The translations under genes and the position numbers were made by a program. Of a stretch of 64,000 nucleotides of DNA, positions 47,393-55,499 are shown one piece after another; the first letter of the stretch is position 1; each line of letters starts with the position of its first letter. The stretch comes from Halomonas sp. KAO (GTDB lineage Bacteria; Pseudomonadota; Gammaproteobacteria; Pseudomonadales; Halomonadaceae): contig NZ_JADNRL010000025.1 of NCBI RefSeq assembly GCF_015595025.1, positions 59,135 through 123,134 of the forward strand, in the 5' to 3' direction. The notes beneath the pieces are model-generated. The model had not been told where the DNA came from, made no database searches, and was given only the letters and a program-made list of their open reading frames with translations.

Positions 47393-48808
47393 TCAGTCGG
47401 CCTTGAGTGCCTTGAAGGCCTCCAGTGCGCGCAGACGCGCCGCCTTGTGGTCGACGATGGGGGAGGGATAGTCGCTGCCGCCGAGCAGATCCCGGGGAGG
47501 CGCATGGCGGGCCTTGACGGGCAGTTCGGCCAGCTCCGGCAGCCACTCGGCCAGGAAGGTGCCATCGGGGTCGAAGCGCGTGGACTGGGTGGTGGGGTTG
47601 AAGATGCGGAAGTAGGGAGCCGCATCGGTGCCGGTGGAGGCGGCCCACTGCCAGCCACCGTTGTTGGCGCAGAACTCGCCATCCACCAGGTGGCGCAGGA
47701 AGAAGGCCTCGCCTCGGCGCCAGTCGATCAGCAGGTGCTTGCTCAGGAACATGGCGGTAACCATGCGCAGGCGGTTGTGCATCCAGCCGGTGGCGACCAG
47801 CTGGCGCATGGCGGCATCGACGATGGGGTAGCCGGTGCGGCCCTCGCACCAGGCGCGGAAGCCTGCGTCGTCATCGCGCCAGGCGAGCCCCTCGGTATGG
47901 CGCTGGAAGGCGCGATGCCGACATACGCGGGGAAAGCCCACCGCCACATGACGATAGAACTCGCGCCACACCAGCTCATTGACCCAGGCAGTCAGGCCCG
48001 CATCGCCCTCGGCCAGGCTGCCGTCATTCTTGGCGAGCACCGCCTGCAGACACTGACGCCAGGAGATCATGCCCAGTGCCAGGTAGGGCGAGAGCTCGCT
48101 GGTGCCGCGGATCGCCGGGAAGTCGCGCTGGTTGGCGTAGTGGCGAGCACGGAAGCGCAGGAAACGCTCCAGACGGTCCGCGGCGGCCTCCTCACCGGCG
48201 GGCCACTGGCGGCCATCGATGGGGGTGTCCGCCAATGCCGGAAGGGCGGGCAGCGGGTCGCTCTCGATACCGATGGATGCCTGGGGGGGCGGGGTGTCTG
48301 CCAGCGCCAGGCGCTCCGCGCTCAGCTGGCGGTGCCAGGCCCGTGCGAAGGGGGTGAAGACCCCGTAGTAGTCGCCCTTGCCGGTGAGCAGCTCTCCCGG
48401 GGCGAAGGCCACGGCATCGTGGTGGCCTCGTGCCTCGAGGCCTGCCGCCCGGAAGGCCTCGATCACCGCGGCGTCCCTGGCGAGCTCGTCCACCGGGTAC
48501 TCGCGATTGAAGTGCACTCTGCCGGCGCCGGTTTCGCGGGCGATGGTCAGCAGCGTTTCCGGGGCCTCGCCGAAGTCGTCGATATCGCGATGCAGCAGCG
48601 GGATGCCCAGGCCGCGCAGCGCCGTCTCGAGGGCCGCCACGCCGCGGGCGCGGAAGTCGAGCTGGTTGGCGCCATGGCCGTGGCGTTGCCAGTGGGGCAG
48701 GGCGCGCAGGTAGACGGCGATCACCGGGCCGCGGTGTGCGGCGGCGGCCAGGGCACGGTTGTCATGGATTCGCAGGTCGCTGCGAAACCACATCAGGGTC
48801 GGGGACAT
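47393..48808 (-). CDS. phrB: deoxyribodipyrimidine photolyase (class I CPD type)
   Basis: This 471-aa flavoenzyme repairs UV pyrimidine dimers with blue light. The N-terminal antenna domain begins MSPTLMWFRSDLRIHDN. The C-terminal FAD domain contains TSELSPYLALGMISWRQC, NELVWREFYRHV, RTGYPIVDAAMRQL..GWMHNRLRMVTAMFLSKHLLIDWRRGE and FRIFNPTTQS. The start at 48808 has GGAGC upstream and lies 10 bases after the merR-type stop. The upstream open frame is not conserved. Confidence 0.93.
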   Translation of the reverse strand: MSPTLMWFRSDLRIHDNRALAAAAHRGPVIAVYLRALPHWQRHGHGANQLDFRARGVAALETALRGLGIPLLHRDIDDFGEAPETLLTIARETGAGRVHFNREYPVDELARDAAVIEAFRAAGLEARGHHDAVAFAPGELLTGKGDYYGVFTPFARAWHRQLSAERLALADTPPPQASIGIESDPLPALPALADTPIDGRQWPAGEEAAADRLERFLRFRARHYANQRDFPAIRGTSELSPYLALGMISWRQCLQAVLAKNDGSLAEGDAGLTAWVNELVWREFYRHVAVGFPRVCRHRAFQRHTEGLAWRDDDAGFRAWCEGRTGYPIVDAAMRQLVATGWMHNRLRMVTAMFLSKHLLIDWRRGEAFFLRHLVDGEFCANNGGWQWAASTGTDAAPYFRIFNPTTQSTRFDPDGTFLAEWLPELAELPVKARHAPPRDLLGGSDYPSPIVDHKAARLRALEAFKALKAD

Positions 48809-48818
48809 ATCGGCTCCA

Positions 48819-49742
48819 TCAGGTGGTGGGCAGCAGGGACTGCAGGCGCGTGATGGCCGCGATGAGGTCGTCACCCAGTGCCGCCACGCCGCTGTCGTCG
48901 AGTTCGGACTGGCGGATGCGTGCCACCGGCCCGCACAGCCCCAGCGGGACCTCGAGCTGTTCTGCCAGGCGCGGCAGCTGGCGGCGGATCAGCTCGGTGC
49001 GTCCGGCATGGCTGCCGGCCAGCAGCACACCGCTGGCGCTCAGGCGCTCCACCGCCAGGGGCAGCTCGCCCAGGGGGGGAGCGGCATCAAGCAGCATGAC
49101 ACTCAGGCCTCGGTCGCCGGCCAGCAGGGCGGCGAGCAGCAGCCACAGGGTGCCGGGGTCGTCGGGCAGTGGCATGGCCAGCAGGGTTGGCCCCGTGGCC
49201 TGGGCGTTGGTGTGGTAGAGCCGCATGCCGATGCGCGAGCGCAGGAAGGACTCCAGGGTGCGGCGCTGGAGTGCATGGCCCAGGCGCTCGTCACCCCAGC
49301 GCTCCTCCAGTTCGTGCAGCGTCGGCGCCCACAGCTCGGCGACACAGGTGGCCACCGGGTAGAGTGCCAGTGACTGGTTGTAGAGGCTCTCCAGGCGCGA
49401 GAGATCCATCGCCTCCACGGCCTCGGTCAGCCGGCGGCGCTGGGCGGGCCAGTCGCCCGGGGCGGGGGGCGGGGCCTCGGGCTCGTCGCTGGTGGGACGG
49501 TCGAGCAGCTCGCGCACCTGGCTCACCGGTACGCCACGGTTGAGCCAGCGCAGGATCTGCTCGACCCGCTCGATATCCTCACGGGCATAGAGACGATGCC
49601 CCTTGGGAGTGCGGCGCGGCTTGATCAGCGCATAGCGACGCTCCCAGGCGCGCAGGGTCACGGAGTTGACGCCGGTGAGGCGTGACACCTCGCGAATCGG
49701 ATAGAGCGGAGTGTCGTCGCCGTGCTGGGTCGGCTCGTTCAT
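48819..49742 (-). CDS. MerR-family regulator, LitR/CarH-like with degenerate B12 domain
   Basis: This 307-aa protein has an N-terminal MerR HTH (residues 13-60, IREVSRLTGVNSVTLRAWERRY). It is followed by a region aligned with the CarH/LitR cobalamin-binding module. Residues expected to contact B12 are absent: the W-x9-EH motif is W149 with Q159-R160, and the ExHxxG loop is replaced by LPDDPGTLW (192-200). It therefore resembles class III LitR proteins, which act with a separate light sensor. It heads the photolyase operon. An alternative start is at 49775, but SD-like AGAGGA favours 49742. Confidence 0.82.
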   Translation of the reverse strand: MNEPTQHGDDTPLYPIREVSRLTGVNSVTLRAWERRYALIKPRRTPKGHRLYAREDIERVEQILRWLNRGVPVSQVRELLDRPTSDEPEAPPPAPGDWPAQRRRLTEAVEAMDLSRLESLYNQSLALYPVATCVAELWAPTLHELEERWGDERLGHALQRRTLESFLRSRIGMRLYHTNAQATGPTLLAMPLPDDPGTLWLLLAALLAGDRGLSVMLLDAAPPLGELPLAVERLSASGVLLAGSHAGRTELIRRQLPRLAEQLEVPLGLCGPVARIRQSELDDSGVAALGDDLIAAITRLQSLLPTT

Positions 49743-49850
49743 GTTACGGGGGATCCTCTGTCGGGGCGTTGCCATACGGCGCTGGCGATAAGGGACCGGA
49801 GCTGAGTCATGACACCCTCGCAGGATGGTTTTCCGCTAGACTAGCAGAAG

Positions 49851-49869
49851 TGTACAACAGCTGTATAAC
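49851..49869. promoter_or_regulatory. 11-bp-period direct repeat, candidate MerR/LitR operator
   Basis: TGTACAAC (49851-49858) and TGTATAAC (49862-49869) are direct repeats offset by 11 bases, in the AT-rich gap between the divergent merR-type and yfcH-like genes. CarH proteins bind tandem direct repeats of 11-bp period, so the geometry fits the adjacent regulator. Confidence 0.5.
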
Positions 49870-49895
49870 TCACCACGGTTTACCAGGAGGTCCGG

Positions 49896-50801
49896 ATGCG
49901 CGTGCTGATTACCGGAGGAAGCGGTTTCGTGGGCCAGCGCCTGTGCCAGCGGCTGGTCGAGGCGGGGCATCGGGTGCAGGTGGTCTCGCGAGATCCCGCC
50001 GCGGCGCACTCGCGGTTGCCCGAGGCGGTGGATGTGCGACGCTCGGCGCTGGACTTCGTCGATGCCCCGCCCGATGCCCTGGTCAACCTGGCGGGCGAGC
50101 CGATCGCCGCCAGGCGCTGGAGTCACGACCAGAAGGAGAAGCTGATCGACTCGCGCCTCAACGCCACCCGTGAACTGGTGGGGCTCTGCGAGCAGCTGCA
50201 GCAGACCGGCACCCGGGTGCCTCGCGTCATGGTGTCCGGTTCGGCGATGGGCTATTACGGCGATCAGGGCGACCGTGAGGTGACCGAGGAGACCCCACCC
50301 CACGATGAGTTCGCCCACCGTCTCTGTCGCCGCTGGGAGGAGGCCGCCCTCGAGGCCGAGGCGTTTGGTGTGCGGGTCGCCCTGCTGCGTACCGGCCTGG
50401 TGCTGGACCAGGGAGGTGGCAGCCTGGCGAAGATGCTGCCCCCCTTCAAGCTGGGGCTGGGCGGGCGCTTCGGCAGCGGCAGACAGTACATGCCCTGGAT
50501 CCACCGCGAGGATCTGGTGCGCGCCATTCTCTTCCTGCTCGAGCGCGACGAGCTGGCGGGAGCCTTCAACGGCAGCGCCCCGCATCCGGTCACCAACGCC
50601 GAGTTCACCCGCGCCCTGGCCGGCCAGTTGAAGCGCCCGGCGCTGCTCCCGGTGCCCGCCATCGTGCTTCAGACCGCCTTCGGCGAGATGGCGAGACTGC
50701 TGCTGACCGGCGCCGATATGCGCCCAGCCCGGCTCCTCGAGGCCGGCTTCGAGTTCCGATTCGAGACGCTGGAGGAGGCCCTGGCGGATATCCTGGCCTA
50801 G
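49896..50801 (+). CDS. yfcH: TIGR01777 family NAD-dependent epimerase-like protein
   Basis: This 301-aa extended SDR has the N-terminal motif ITGGSGFVGQRLCQRL. VNLAGEPIAARRWS and SGSAMGYYGDQGDREVTEETPP are specific to the YfcH/TIGR01777 family. The substrate is unknown. AGGAGG lies six bases before ATG 49896. It is divergent from the merR-type gene and could share its operator. Its stop overlaps the convergent rapA stop at CTAG. Confidence 0.88.
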   Translation: MRVLITGGSGFVGQRLCQRLVEAGHRVQVVSRDPAAAHSRLPEAVDVRRSALDFVDAPPDALVNLAGEPIAARRWSHDQKEKLIDSRLNATRELVGLCEQLQQTGTRVPRVMVSGSAMGYYGDQGDREVTEETPPHDEFAHRLCRRWEEAALEAEAFGVRVALLRTGLVLDQGGGSLAKMLPPFKLGLGGRFGSGRQYMPWIHREDLVRAILFLLERDELAGAFNGSAPHPVTNAEFTRALAGQLKRPALLPVPAIVLQTAFGEMARLLLTGADMRPARLLEAGFEFRFETLEEALADILA

Positions 50802-53746
50802 CGGGTTTCTTCCCCCACCGTCACGATGACCCGCACCGCGTCCAGGCGCAGCCGCGCCCCCTCGATGGCCTCGTCCAGGGCGGCGCGCTCGTCGCGTAGT
50901 GCGGCCAGCTCCTCCTCGCGTACCGCCGGGTTGCGCCGCGCCAGGGCGGTCAGCCGCGCCAGCTCTCCGTCAAGCTCCTCGCGCATGCGACCCTGGGCGG
51001 CCTCGACGATGGAGGGCAGCTCGCGAGCCGCTTCCCCCTCGCCACGGTCGAGCAGATCGCGCAGCACCTCGAGACGGCTGCGGATCAGGTCCCGAGCCAT
51101 CACCTTCTTGACCTTCTGCAGGTTCTTCGAGAGCCCGGTGAAGGAGATCTTGTCGGTCAGGTTGGCCCCGGACTCATCCAGCAGCACGCGCACCGCGGTG
51201 GGCGGCAGGAAGCGGTTGAGATGCAGCTTCCTGGGGGCCGGGCAGTGGGTGCGATAGATCAGCTCCACCATCACCCGCCCGGGGGGCAGCGAGGGATGCC
51301 GGAGCAGCGCCAGCGCGGTATTGCCCATGCTGCCGTCGAGGATGCGCCCCATCATCTCGCGCACCACCGGATGCTCCCAGGAGAGCCGCTGGACATCGTC
51401 ACGGGCCAGCGCCCGCGAGCGCGAGAGGGTGGCGGAGAAGCCCTCCTCGCCCTTGGCCAGCCCCGGCAGGCCGTCGAGCATCTGCGGGCCGGCCACCAGG
51501 TGCTGGATATCACCGCCCAGGTCCTGGTTGTCGACGCCGAAGATATCCAGGGCAAGGTCCAGGTAGCGGCGCAGGGCGCGGTCCTCATCCAGCTCGCCGA
51601 TCGCCGCGGCCACCGCCTCGGCACGCTCGTGCCGGCAGGCGTTGAGCTCCAGCAGGCGATTGCGGCCGGCATCGCGTTCGGCCAGGCGGCTCTCGAACAG
51701 CGCCCGGGTCTCCTCGATGACCTCCTCGAGGGACTCGTCGTCGAGCAGGGCTTCGGCCAGGGGGTCGCCGAAGGCATCGAAGATCTCGCTGCCGATGCCG
51801 TGGGGCGCGCTGAAGGCGTCCATGCCGTCGCGGTACCAGCGCAGCAGCTTCTCGCCGGGACTGGCCTCGAAGACCGGCACGTGAATCTCGATGGCATGGC
51901 GCTGGCCGATACGGTCCAGGCGGCCGATGCGCTGCTCCAGCTGGTCGGGGTGCAGCGGCAGGTCAAACATCACCAGGTGGCGGCAGAACTGGAAGTTGCG
52001 CCCCTCGGAGCCGATCTCGGAGCACACCAGCACCTGGCAGCCCTCCTCCTCGTCGGCGAAGGCGGCGGCGGCGCGGTCGCGCTCCACCAGCGAGAGTCCC
52101 TCGTGGAACACCGGGGCATGGTAGCCACCCAGCACGCGCAGGGCCTCGGCCAGGCCCTCGGCGGTCTCCCGCTCGTGGGCAATCACCAGCACCTTGTCAC
52201 CGGCCAGTCCGCCCTCGCCGTCATCGGCCAGGCGCTCCAGCAGCCAGTTGACCCGCGGGTCGATCTGCCACCAGGGCTCGCCGTTGAGCGGATCGTCGGA
52301 GAGGGCGCGGTACATGGCGTCCAGGTAGATCAGCACCTCGGGGTGGTCGAGGCCGGTCTCGATCAGCAGGTCGTCGAGGTACTCCTCGTCGCGGCCCAGC
52401 TTGCGCAGCACGCGTCGATAGGCGGCCGGGGGGGCAAGCTCCGTCACATGCAGACGGCGCTCGGGGAAGCCCCCCACGTGGCGCCGGCTGTTGCGAAACA
52501 TCACCCGGCCGGTGCCGTGACGGTCGAGCAGCTGATCGCGGAGCTGGTCGCGAGCGGCATCACGCTGGGTGGCGTCGGCCTCGGGGTTGGCCAGGGTGGC
52601 AAGCAGCGCCAGGCTGTCGGGTTCGTCGATCACCGCGGCGACCCGCTCGCGCTCCTCGTCGCCGCCGGGCAGGCGATCCAGGGCGTCGATCGCCTCGGCG
52701 ACCGCCACATAGTGGGTCTCCTCCTCGCGGAAGGCCGCCAGGCTGTGATAGCGACCCGGGTCGAGCAGGCGCAGGCGGGCGAAGTGGCTCTCGATGCCCA
52801 TCTGCTCCGGGGTGGCGGTCAGCAGCAGCAGGCCCTCGCTCTCGGCGGCCAGCTGTTCCACGCAGGCGTAGCCGGTGCCGACCTGCTCCGCGCTCCAGTC
52901 GAGGTGATGGGCCTCGTCGACGATCAGCAGGTCCCAGGTGCAGGCCTGGGCCTGAGCCTGACGGTGAGGATTGGCGAACAGCCAGTCCTGGCTGGCCAGG
53001 ATCAGCTGGCCGGCCTCGAAGGGGTTGGTGTCGCCATGGGCCTGGCTCTGCTGCTCGTCGAGCAGGGTCACCTCGAGGGCGAAGCGACGCAGCAGCTCCA
53101 CCAGCCACTGATGGGTCAGGCTGTCCGGGACCAGGATCAGGGCGCGCTCGGCGCGCCCGGTGAGCAGCAGGCGGTGCAGGATCAGTCCCGCCTCGATGGT
53201 CTTGCCCAGGCCCACCTCGTCGGCCAGCAGCACCCGCGGGGCGTGACGGCGCGACACCTCATCGGCGATATAGAGCTGGTGGGGGATCAGGTCGATGCGC
53301 GGACCGGAGAGGCCCAGCGCCGGGTTCTGCTCCACACGATGGTAGTGGTGCAGGGTGCGAAAGCGCAGGTCGAACCAGTCGTTGCGGTTGACCTGGCCGG
53401 TGAGCAGGCGGTCGCGGGCCTGATCGAACTGCATGCTGTCGGCCAGGCGCGCCTCGGAAAGCTCGGTGAGTTCACCCTGTTCGTCCTCGCCGATATAGAC
53501 GATCAGGCCGCCGACCTCCTTGGTGTCATCGACGGTCAGCGTCCAGCCTTCGGCGGCGCGGATGCGGTCGCCGCTGCCGAAGGCCACGCGCGTCAGCGGG
53601 GCCTGGCGGCTGCTGTAGGTGCGGGTTTCCTGGCTGGCGCCGAACAGCACGGTCACGCTGCGCGGGTCACAGTTGAGGATGGTGCCTAGGCCGAGTTCGG
53701 CCTCGCCGTCGCTGATCCAACGCTGACCGGGGGTGAAGTCGCTCAT
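50798..53746 (-). CDS. rapA: RNA polymerase-associated ATPase RapA (HepA)
   Basis: RapA (982 aa) is a Swi2/Snf2 ATPase that recycles stalled RNA polymerase. The N-terminal tandem Tudor-like region begins MSDFTPGQRWISDGEAELGLG. Walker A is DEVGLGKT (176-183), the DEAH box is VDEAHHLDWS, and the helicase C-terminal lobe contains EIGSEGRNFQFCRHLVMFDLP and QRIGRLDRIGQ. The start at 53746 follows the conserved N-terminus. It is slightly longer than E. coli RapA (968 aa). Confidence 0.94.
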   Translation of the reverse strand: MSDFTPGQRWISDGEAELGLGTILNCDPRSVTVLFGASQETRTYSSRQAPLTRVAFGSGDRIRAAEGWTLTVDDTKEVGGLIVYIGEDEQGELTELSEARLADSMQFDQARDRLLTGQVNRNDWFDLRFRTLHHYHRVEQNPALGLSGPRIDLIPHQLYIADEVSRRHAPRVLLADEVGLGKTIEAGLILHRLLLTGRAERALILVPDSLTHQWLVELLRRFALEVTLLDEQQSQAHGDTNPFEAGQLILASQDWLFANPHRQAQAQACTWDLLIVDEAHHLDWSAEQVGTGYACVEQLAAESEGLLLLTATPEQMGIESHFARLRLLDPGRYHSLAAFREEETHYVAVAEAIDALDRLPGGDEERERVAAVIDEPDSLALLATLANPEADATQRDAARDQLRDQLLDRHGTGRVMFRNSRRHVGGFPERRLHVTELAPPAAYRRVLRKLGRDEEYLDDLLIETGLDHPEVLIYLDAMYRALSDDPLNGEPWWQIDPRVNWLLERLADDGEGGLAGDKVLVIAHERETAEGLAEALRVLGGYHAPVFHEGLSLVERDRAAAAFADEEEGCQVLVCSEIGSEGRNFQFCRHLVMFDLPLHPDQLEQRIGRLDRIGQRHAIEIHVPVFEASPGEKLLRWYRDGMDAFSAPHGIGSEIFDAFGDPLAEALLDDESLEEVIEETRALFESRLAERDAGRNRLLELNACRHERAEAVAAAIGELDEDRALRRYLDLALDIFGVDNQDLGGDIQHLVAGPQMLDGLPGLAKGEEGFSATLSRSRALARDDVQRLSWEHPVVREMMGRILDGSMGNTALALLRHPSLPPGRVMVELIYRTHCPAPRKLHLNRFLPPTAVRVLLDESGANLTDKISFTGLSKNLQKVKKVMARDLIRSRLEVLRDLLDRGEGEAARELPSIVEAAQGRMREELDGELARLTALARRNPAVREEELAALRDERAALDEAIEGARLRLDAVRVIVTVGEETR

Positions 53747-53934
53747 GATGCCTCGAGGATGCTGTAACAGGGTGCGCTCACGGCCGCAGGGAAGGGGCGA
53801 CCTGGACAAAGGCGCGGTATCTTACAGCAAAGCTCGACGCGGCTTAAGCCTCGCACGCTGCCCTTGACGCCAGAGCCGCTGCCAGACCCGACGCCGACGC
53901 CTTGATGGGAGGGCCCACTGGCCCCTCGACGCGA

Positions 53935-53960
53935 ACGCCCCGGCCGCTGGGCCGGGGCGT
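53935..53960. terminator. 11-bp perfect stem-loop upstream of rapA
   Basis: ACGCCCCGGCC (53935-53945) and GGCCGGGGCGT (53950-53960) pair perfectly around GCTG. It lies between the end of the aldehyde dehydrogenase gene and rapA, both on the minus strand. It has no T tract. Confidence 0.5.
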
Positions 53961-53964
53961 CGCT

Positions 53965-54000
53965 GGTATCGGCGAGGGTATCGACAAGGGTATCGGCGAG
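53965..54000. repeat. three tandem 12-bp units downstream of the aldehyde dehydrogenase
   Basis: GGTATCGGCGAG, GGTATCGACAAG and GGTATCGGCGAG lie at 53965, 53977 and 53989, ending five bases before the dehydrogenase stop codon. The core GGYATCGG is shared with the array at 42659-42706. Confidence 0.7.
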
Positions 54001-54004
54001 GGCC

Positions 54005-55453
54005 TCAGCCCTGGGGGCCGATCAGGTGCTTGACCTCCAGGTAGCCGGCCAGCCCCCAGGGGCCTAGCTCTCGACCGATGCCGCTGATCCCGAAGCCGCC
54101 CCAGCTGGCCTCGGGCATCACCAACTGCTCGCTGTTGAACCAGATGCTGCCGGCGCGCAGGGCGCGTCCCACTCGGCGGGCACGCTCGTTGTCTCCCGAG
54201 ATGACCGTGGCGGCGAGTCCGAAGGGCGAGTCGTTGGCCAGCTCGATCGCCTCGGCCTCGCTGGCCACGCTGCGGGCACACAGCACCGGCCCGAAGATCT
54301 CTTCCCGCCACAGGCGGCTGCTGGTCGGCACGTCGCGATAGAGCGTCGGGGCGACGAACTCACCCTGGTCGGGCAGGTCGCGATGGCGGCCGTCGCGGAC
54401 CGCCACCAGCCCTTCGGCCCTGGCGACCTCGAGGTAGCGCTCCACCGCCTCGCGCTGGCGGGCACTGGTCATCGGCCCCATGTCGGTGCCCTCGACCAGA
54501 GGATCCCCCAGGGTCAGCGCATCGATGCGCTCGGCCAGCGCCTGGTAGAGCGGCTCCGCCAGCGACTCGTGGACGAGCAGCCGGGAGGTGGCCGAGCAGA
54601 TCTGCCCGGAGTTGAAGTAGATGCCGGCCATCACCCAGTCGGCGGCGCTCTCCACTTCGGCGTCATCGAGCACCAGGATCGGTGATTTGCCACCGAGCTC
54701 CAGCGATACGCCGCGCACGCCGTTGGCGGCGGCCTGCATGACCTTCTCGCCCACCGCGTTGCTGCCGGTGAACGACAGCTTGTCCACACCCGGATGGGCG
54801 GACAGCGGCGCACCGATGCCGTCGCCGTCACCATTGAGCAGGTTCAGCACCCCGGCGGGCAGGCCGACCTCCAGGGCGATCTCGGCGAGCACGGCCTCCG
54901 GTAGCGGGGTGACCTCGGAGGGCTTGAAGACCACCGTACAGCCGGCGGCCAGTGCCGGGGCAATCTTCCAGGCACTGGTGACCAGCGGGAAGTTCCAGGG
55001 AGTGATCAGACCGACCACCCCGGCGGGGTCCTCGAAGACCCGCGCCTCGATGCCCGCCATGCCGTGCTCGATCCGGCGCCCCTGTCGCTGCTCGAGAGCC
55101 TTGGCCTGGCCGGCGTAGTAGCGGTAGCAGGCGATGGCATCGTCCAGATCGATGGCGGCCTCGGCCAGCGCCTTGCCGTTGTTGGTCGACGAGCACCGCA
55201 CAAGGCGTTCCCGGCGGGCCTCCAGGGCGTCGGCGAAGGCCGCGAGGTAGGCCCCGCGGCGGACGCCACCCAGCGCCTGCCAGCCGGGCAGGGCCGCACG
55301 TGCTGCCTGCACGGCGGCGTCCACATCGGCACTGTCGCCGGCGGTGAGCTCGGCGATCCGGGTCTGGCGATAGGGGTCCATCACCGACAGGCGACGCTGG
55401 CCCCGGCTCTCGACCCATTGGTTGTCGATGAACTGCTGAATCAGTTGTTGCAT
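54005..55453 (-). CDS. NAD(P)-dependent aldehyde dehydrogenase (KauB-like candidate)
   Basis: This 482-aa ALDH has Asn 154 (TPWNFP), Lys 177, Glu 252 (LELGGKSP) and the catalytic Cys 286 (NSGQICSATSR). It is related to betaine- and aminobutyraldehyde dehydrogenases. Next to a ThDP decarboxylase and a ureohydrolase it probably oxidises 4-guanidinobutyraldehyde to 4-guanidinobutyrate, as KauB does in Pseudomonas; this role is inferred from context. The start at 55453 has GGGAGC upstream and lies 46 bases after the previous gene. Confidence 0.85.
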   Translation of the reverse strand: MQQLIQQFIDNQWVESRGQRRLSVMDPYRQTRIAELTAGDSADVDAAVQAARAALPGWQALGGVRRGAYLAAFADALEARRERLVRCSSTNNGKALAEAAIDLDDAIACYRYYAGQAKALEQRQGRRIEHGMAGIEARVFEDPAGVVGLITPWNFPLVTSAWKIAPALAAGCTVVFKPSEVTPLPEAVLAEIALEVGLPAGVLNLLNGDGDGIGAPLSAHPGVDKLSFTGSNAVGEKVMQAAANGVRGVSLELGGKSPILVLDDAEVESAADWVMAGIYFNSGQICSATSRLLVHESLAEPLYQALAERIDALTLGDPLVEGTDMGPMTSARQREAVERYLEVARAEGLVAVRDGRHRDLPDQGEFVAPTLYRDVPTSSRLWREEIFGPVLCARSVASEAEAIELANDSPFGLAATVISGDNERARRVGRALRAGSIWFNSEQLVMPEASWGGFGISGIGRELGPWGLAGYLEVKHLIGPQG

Positions 55454-55499
55454 GCAAAGGCTCCCGGTTGACTCGGCACCATGCTGGAGGGTGAGGCGG

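Noticed and set aside
51221..53689. Long + strand open frame of more than 800 codons opposite rapA.
   Set aside because: Low-complexity translation, fully opposite a clear RapA gene; a codon-bias shadow.
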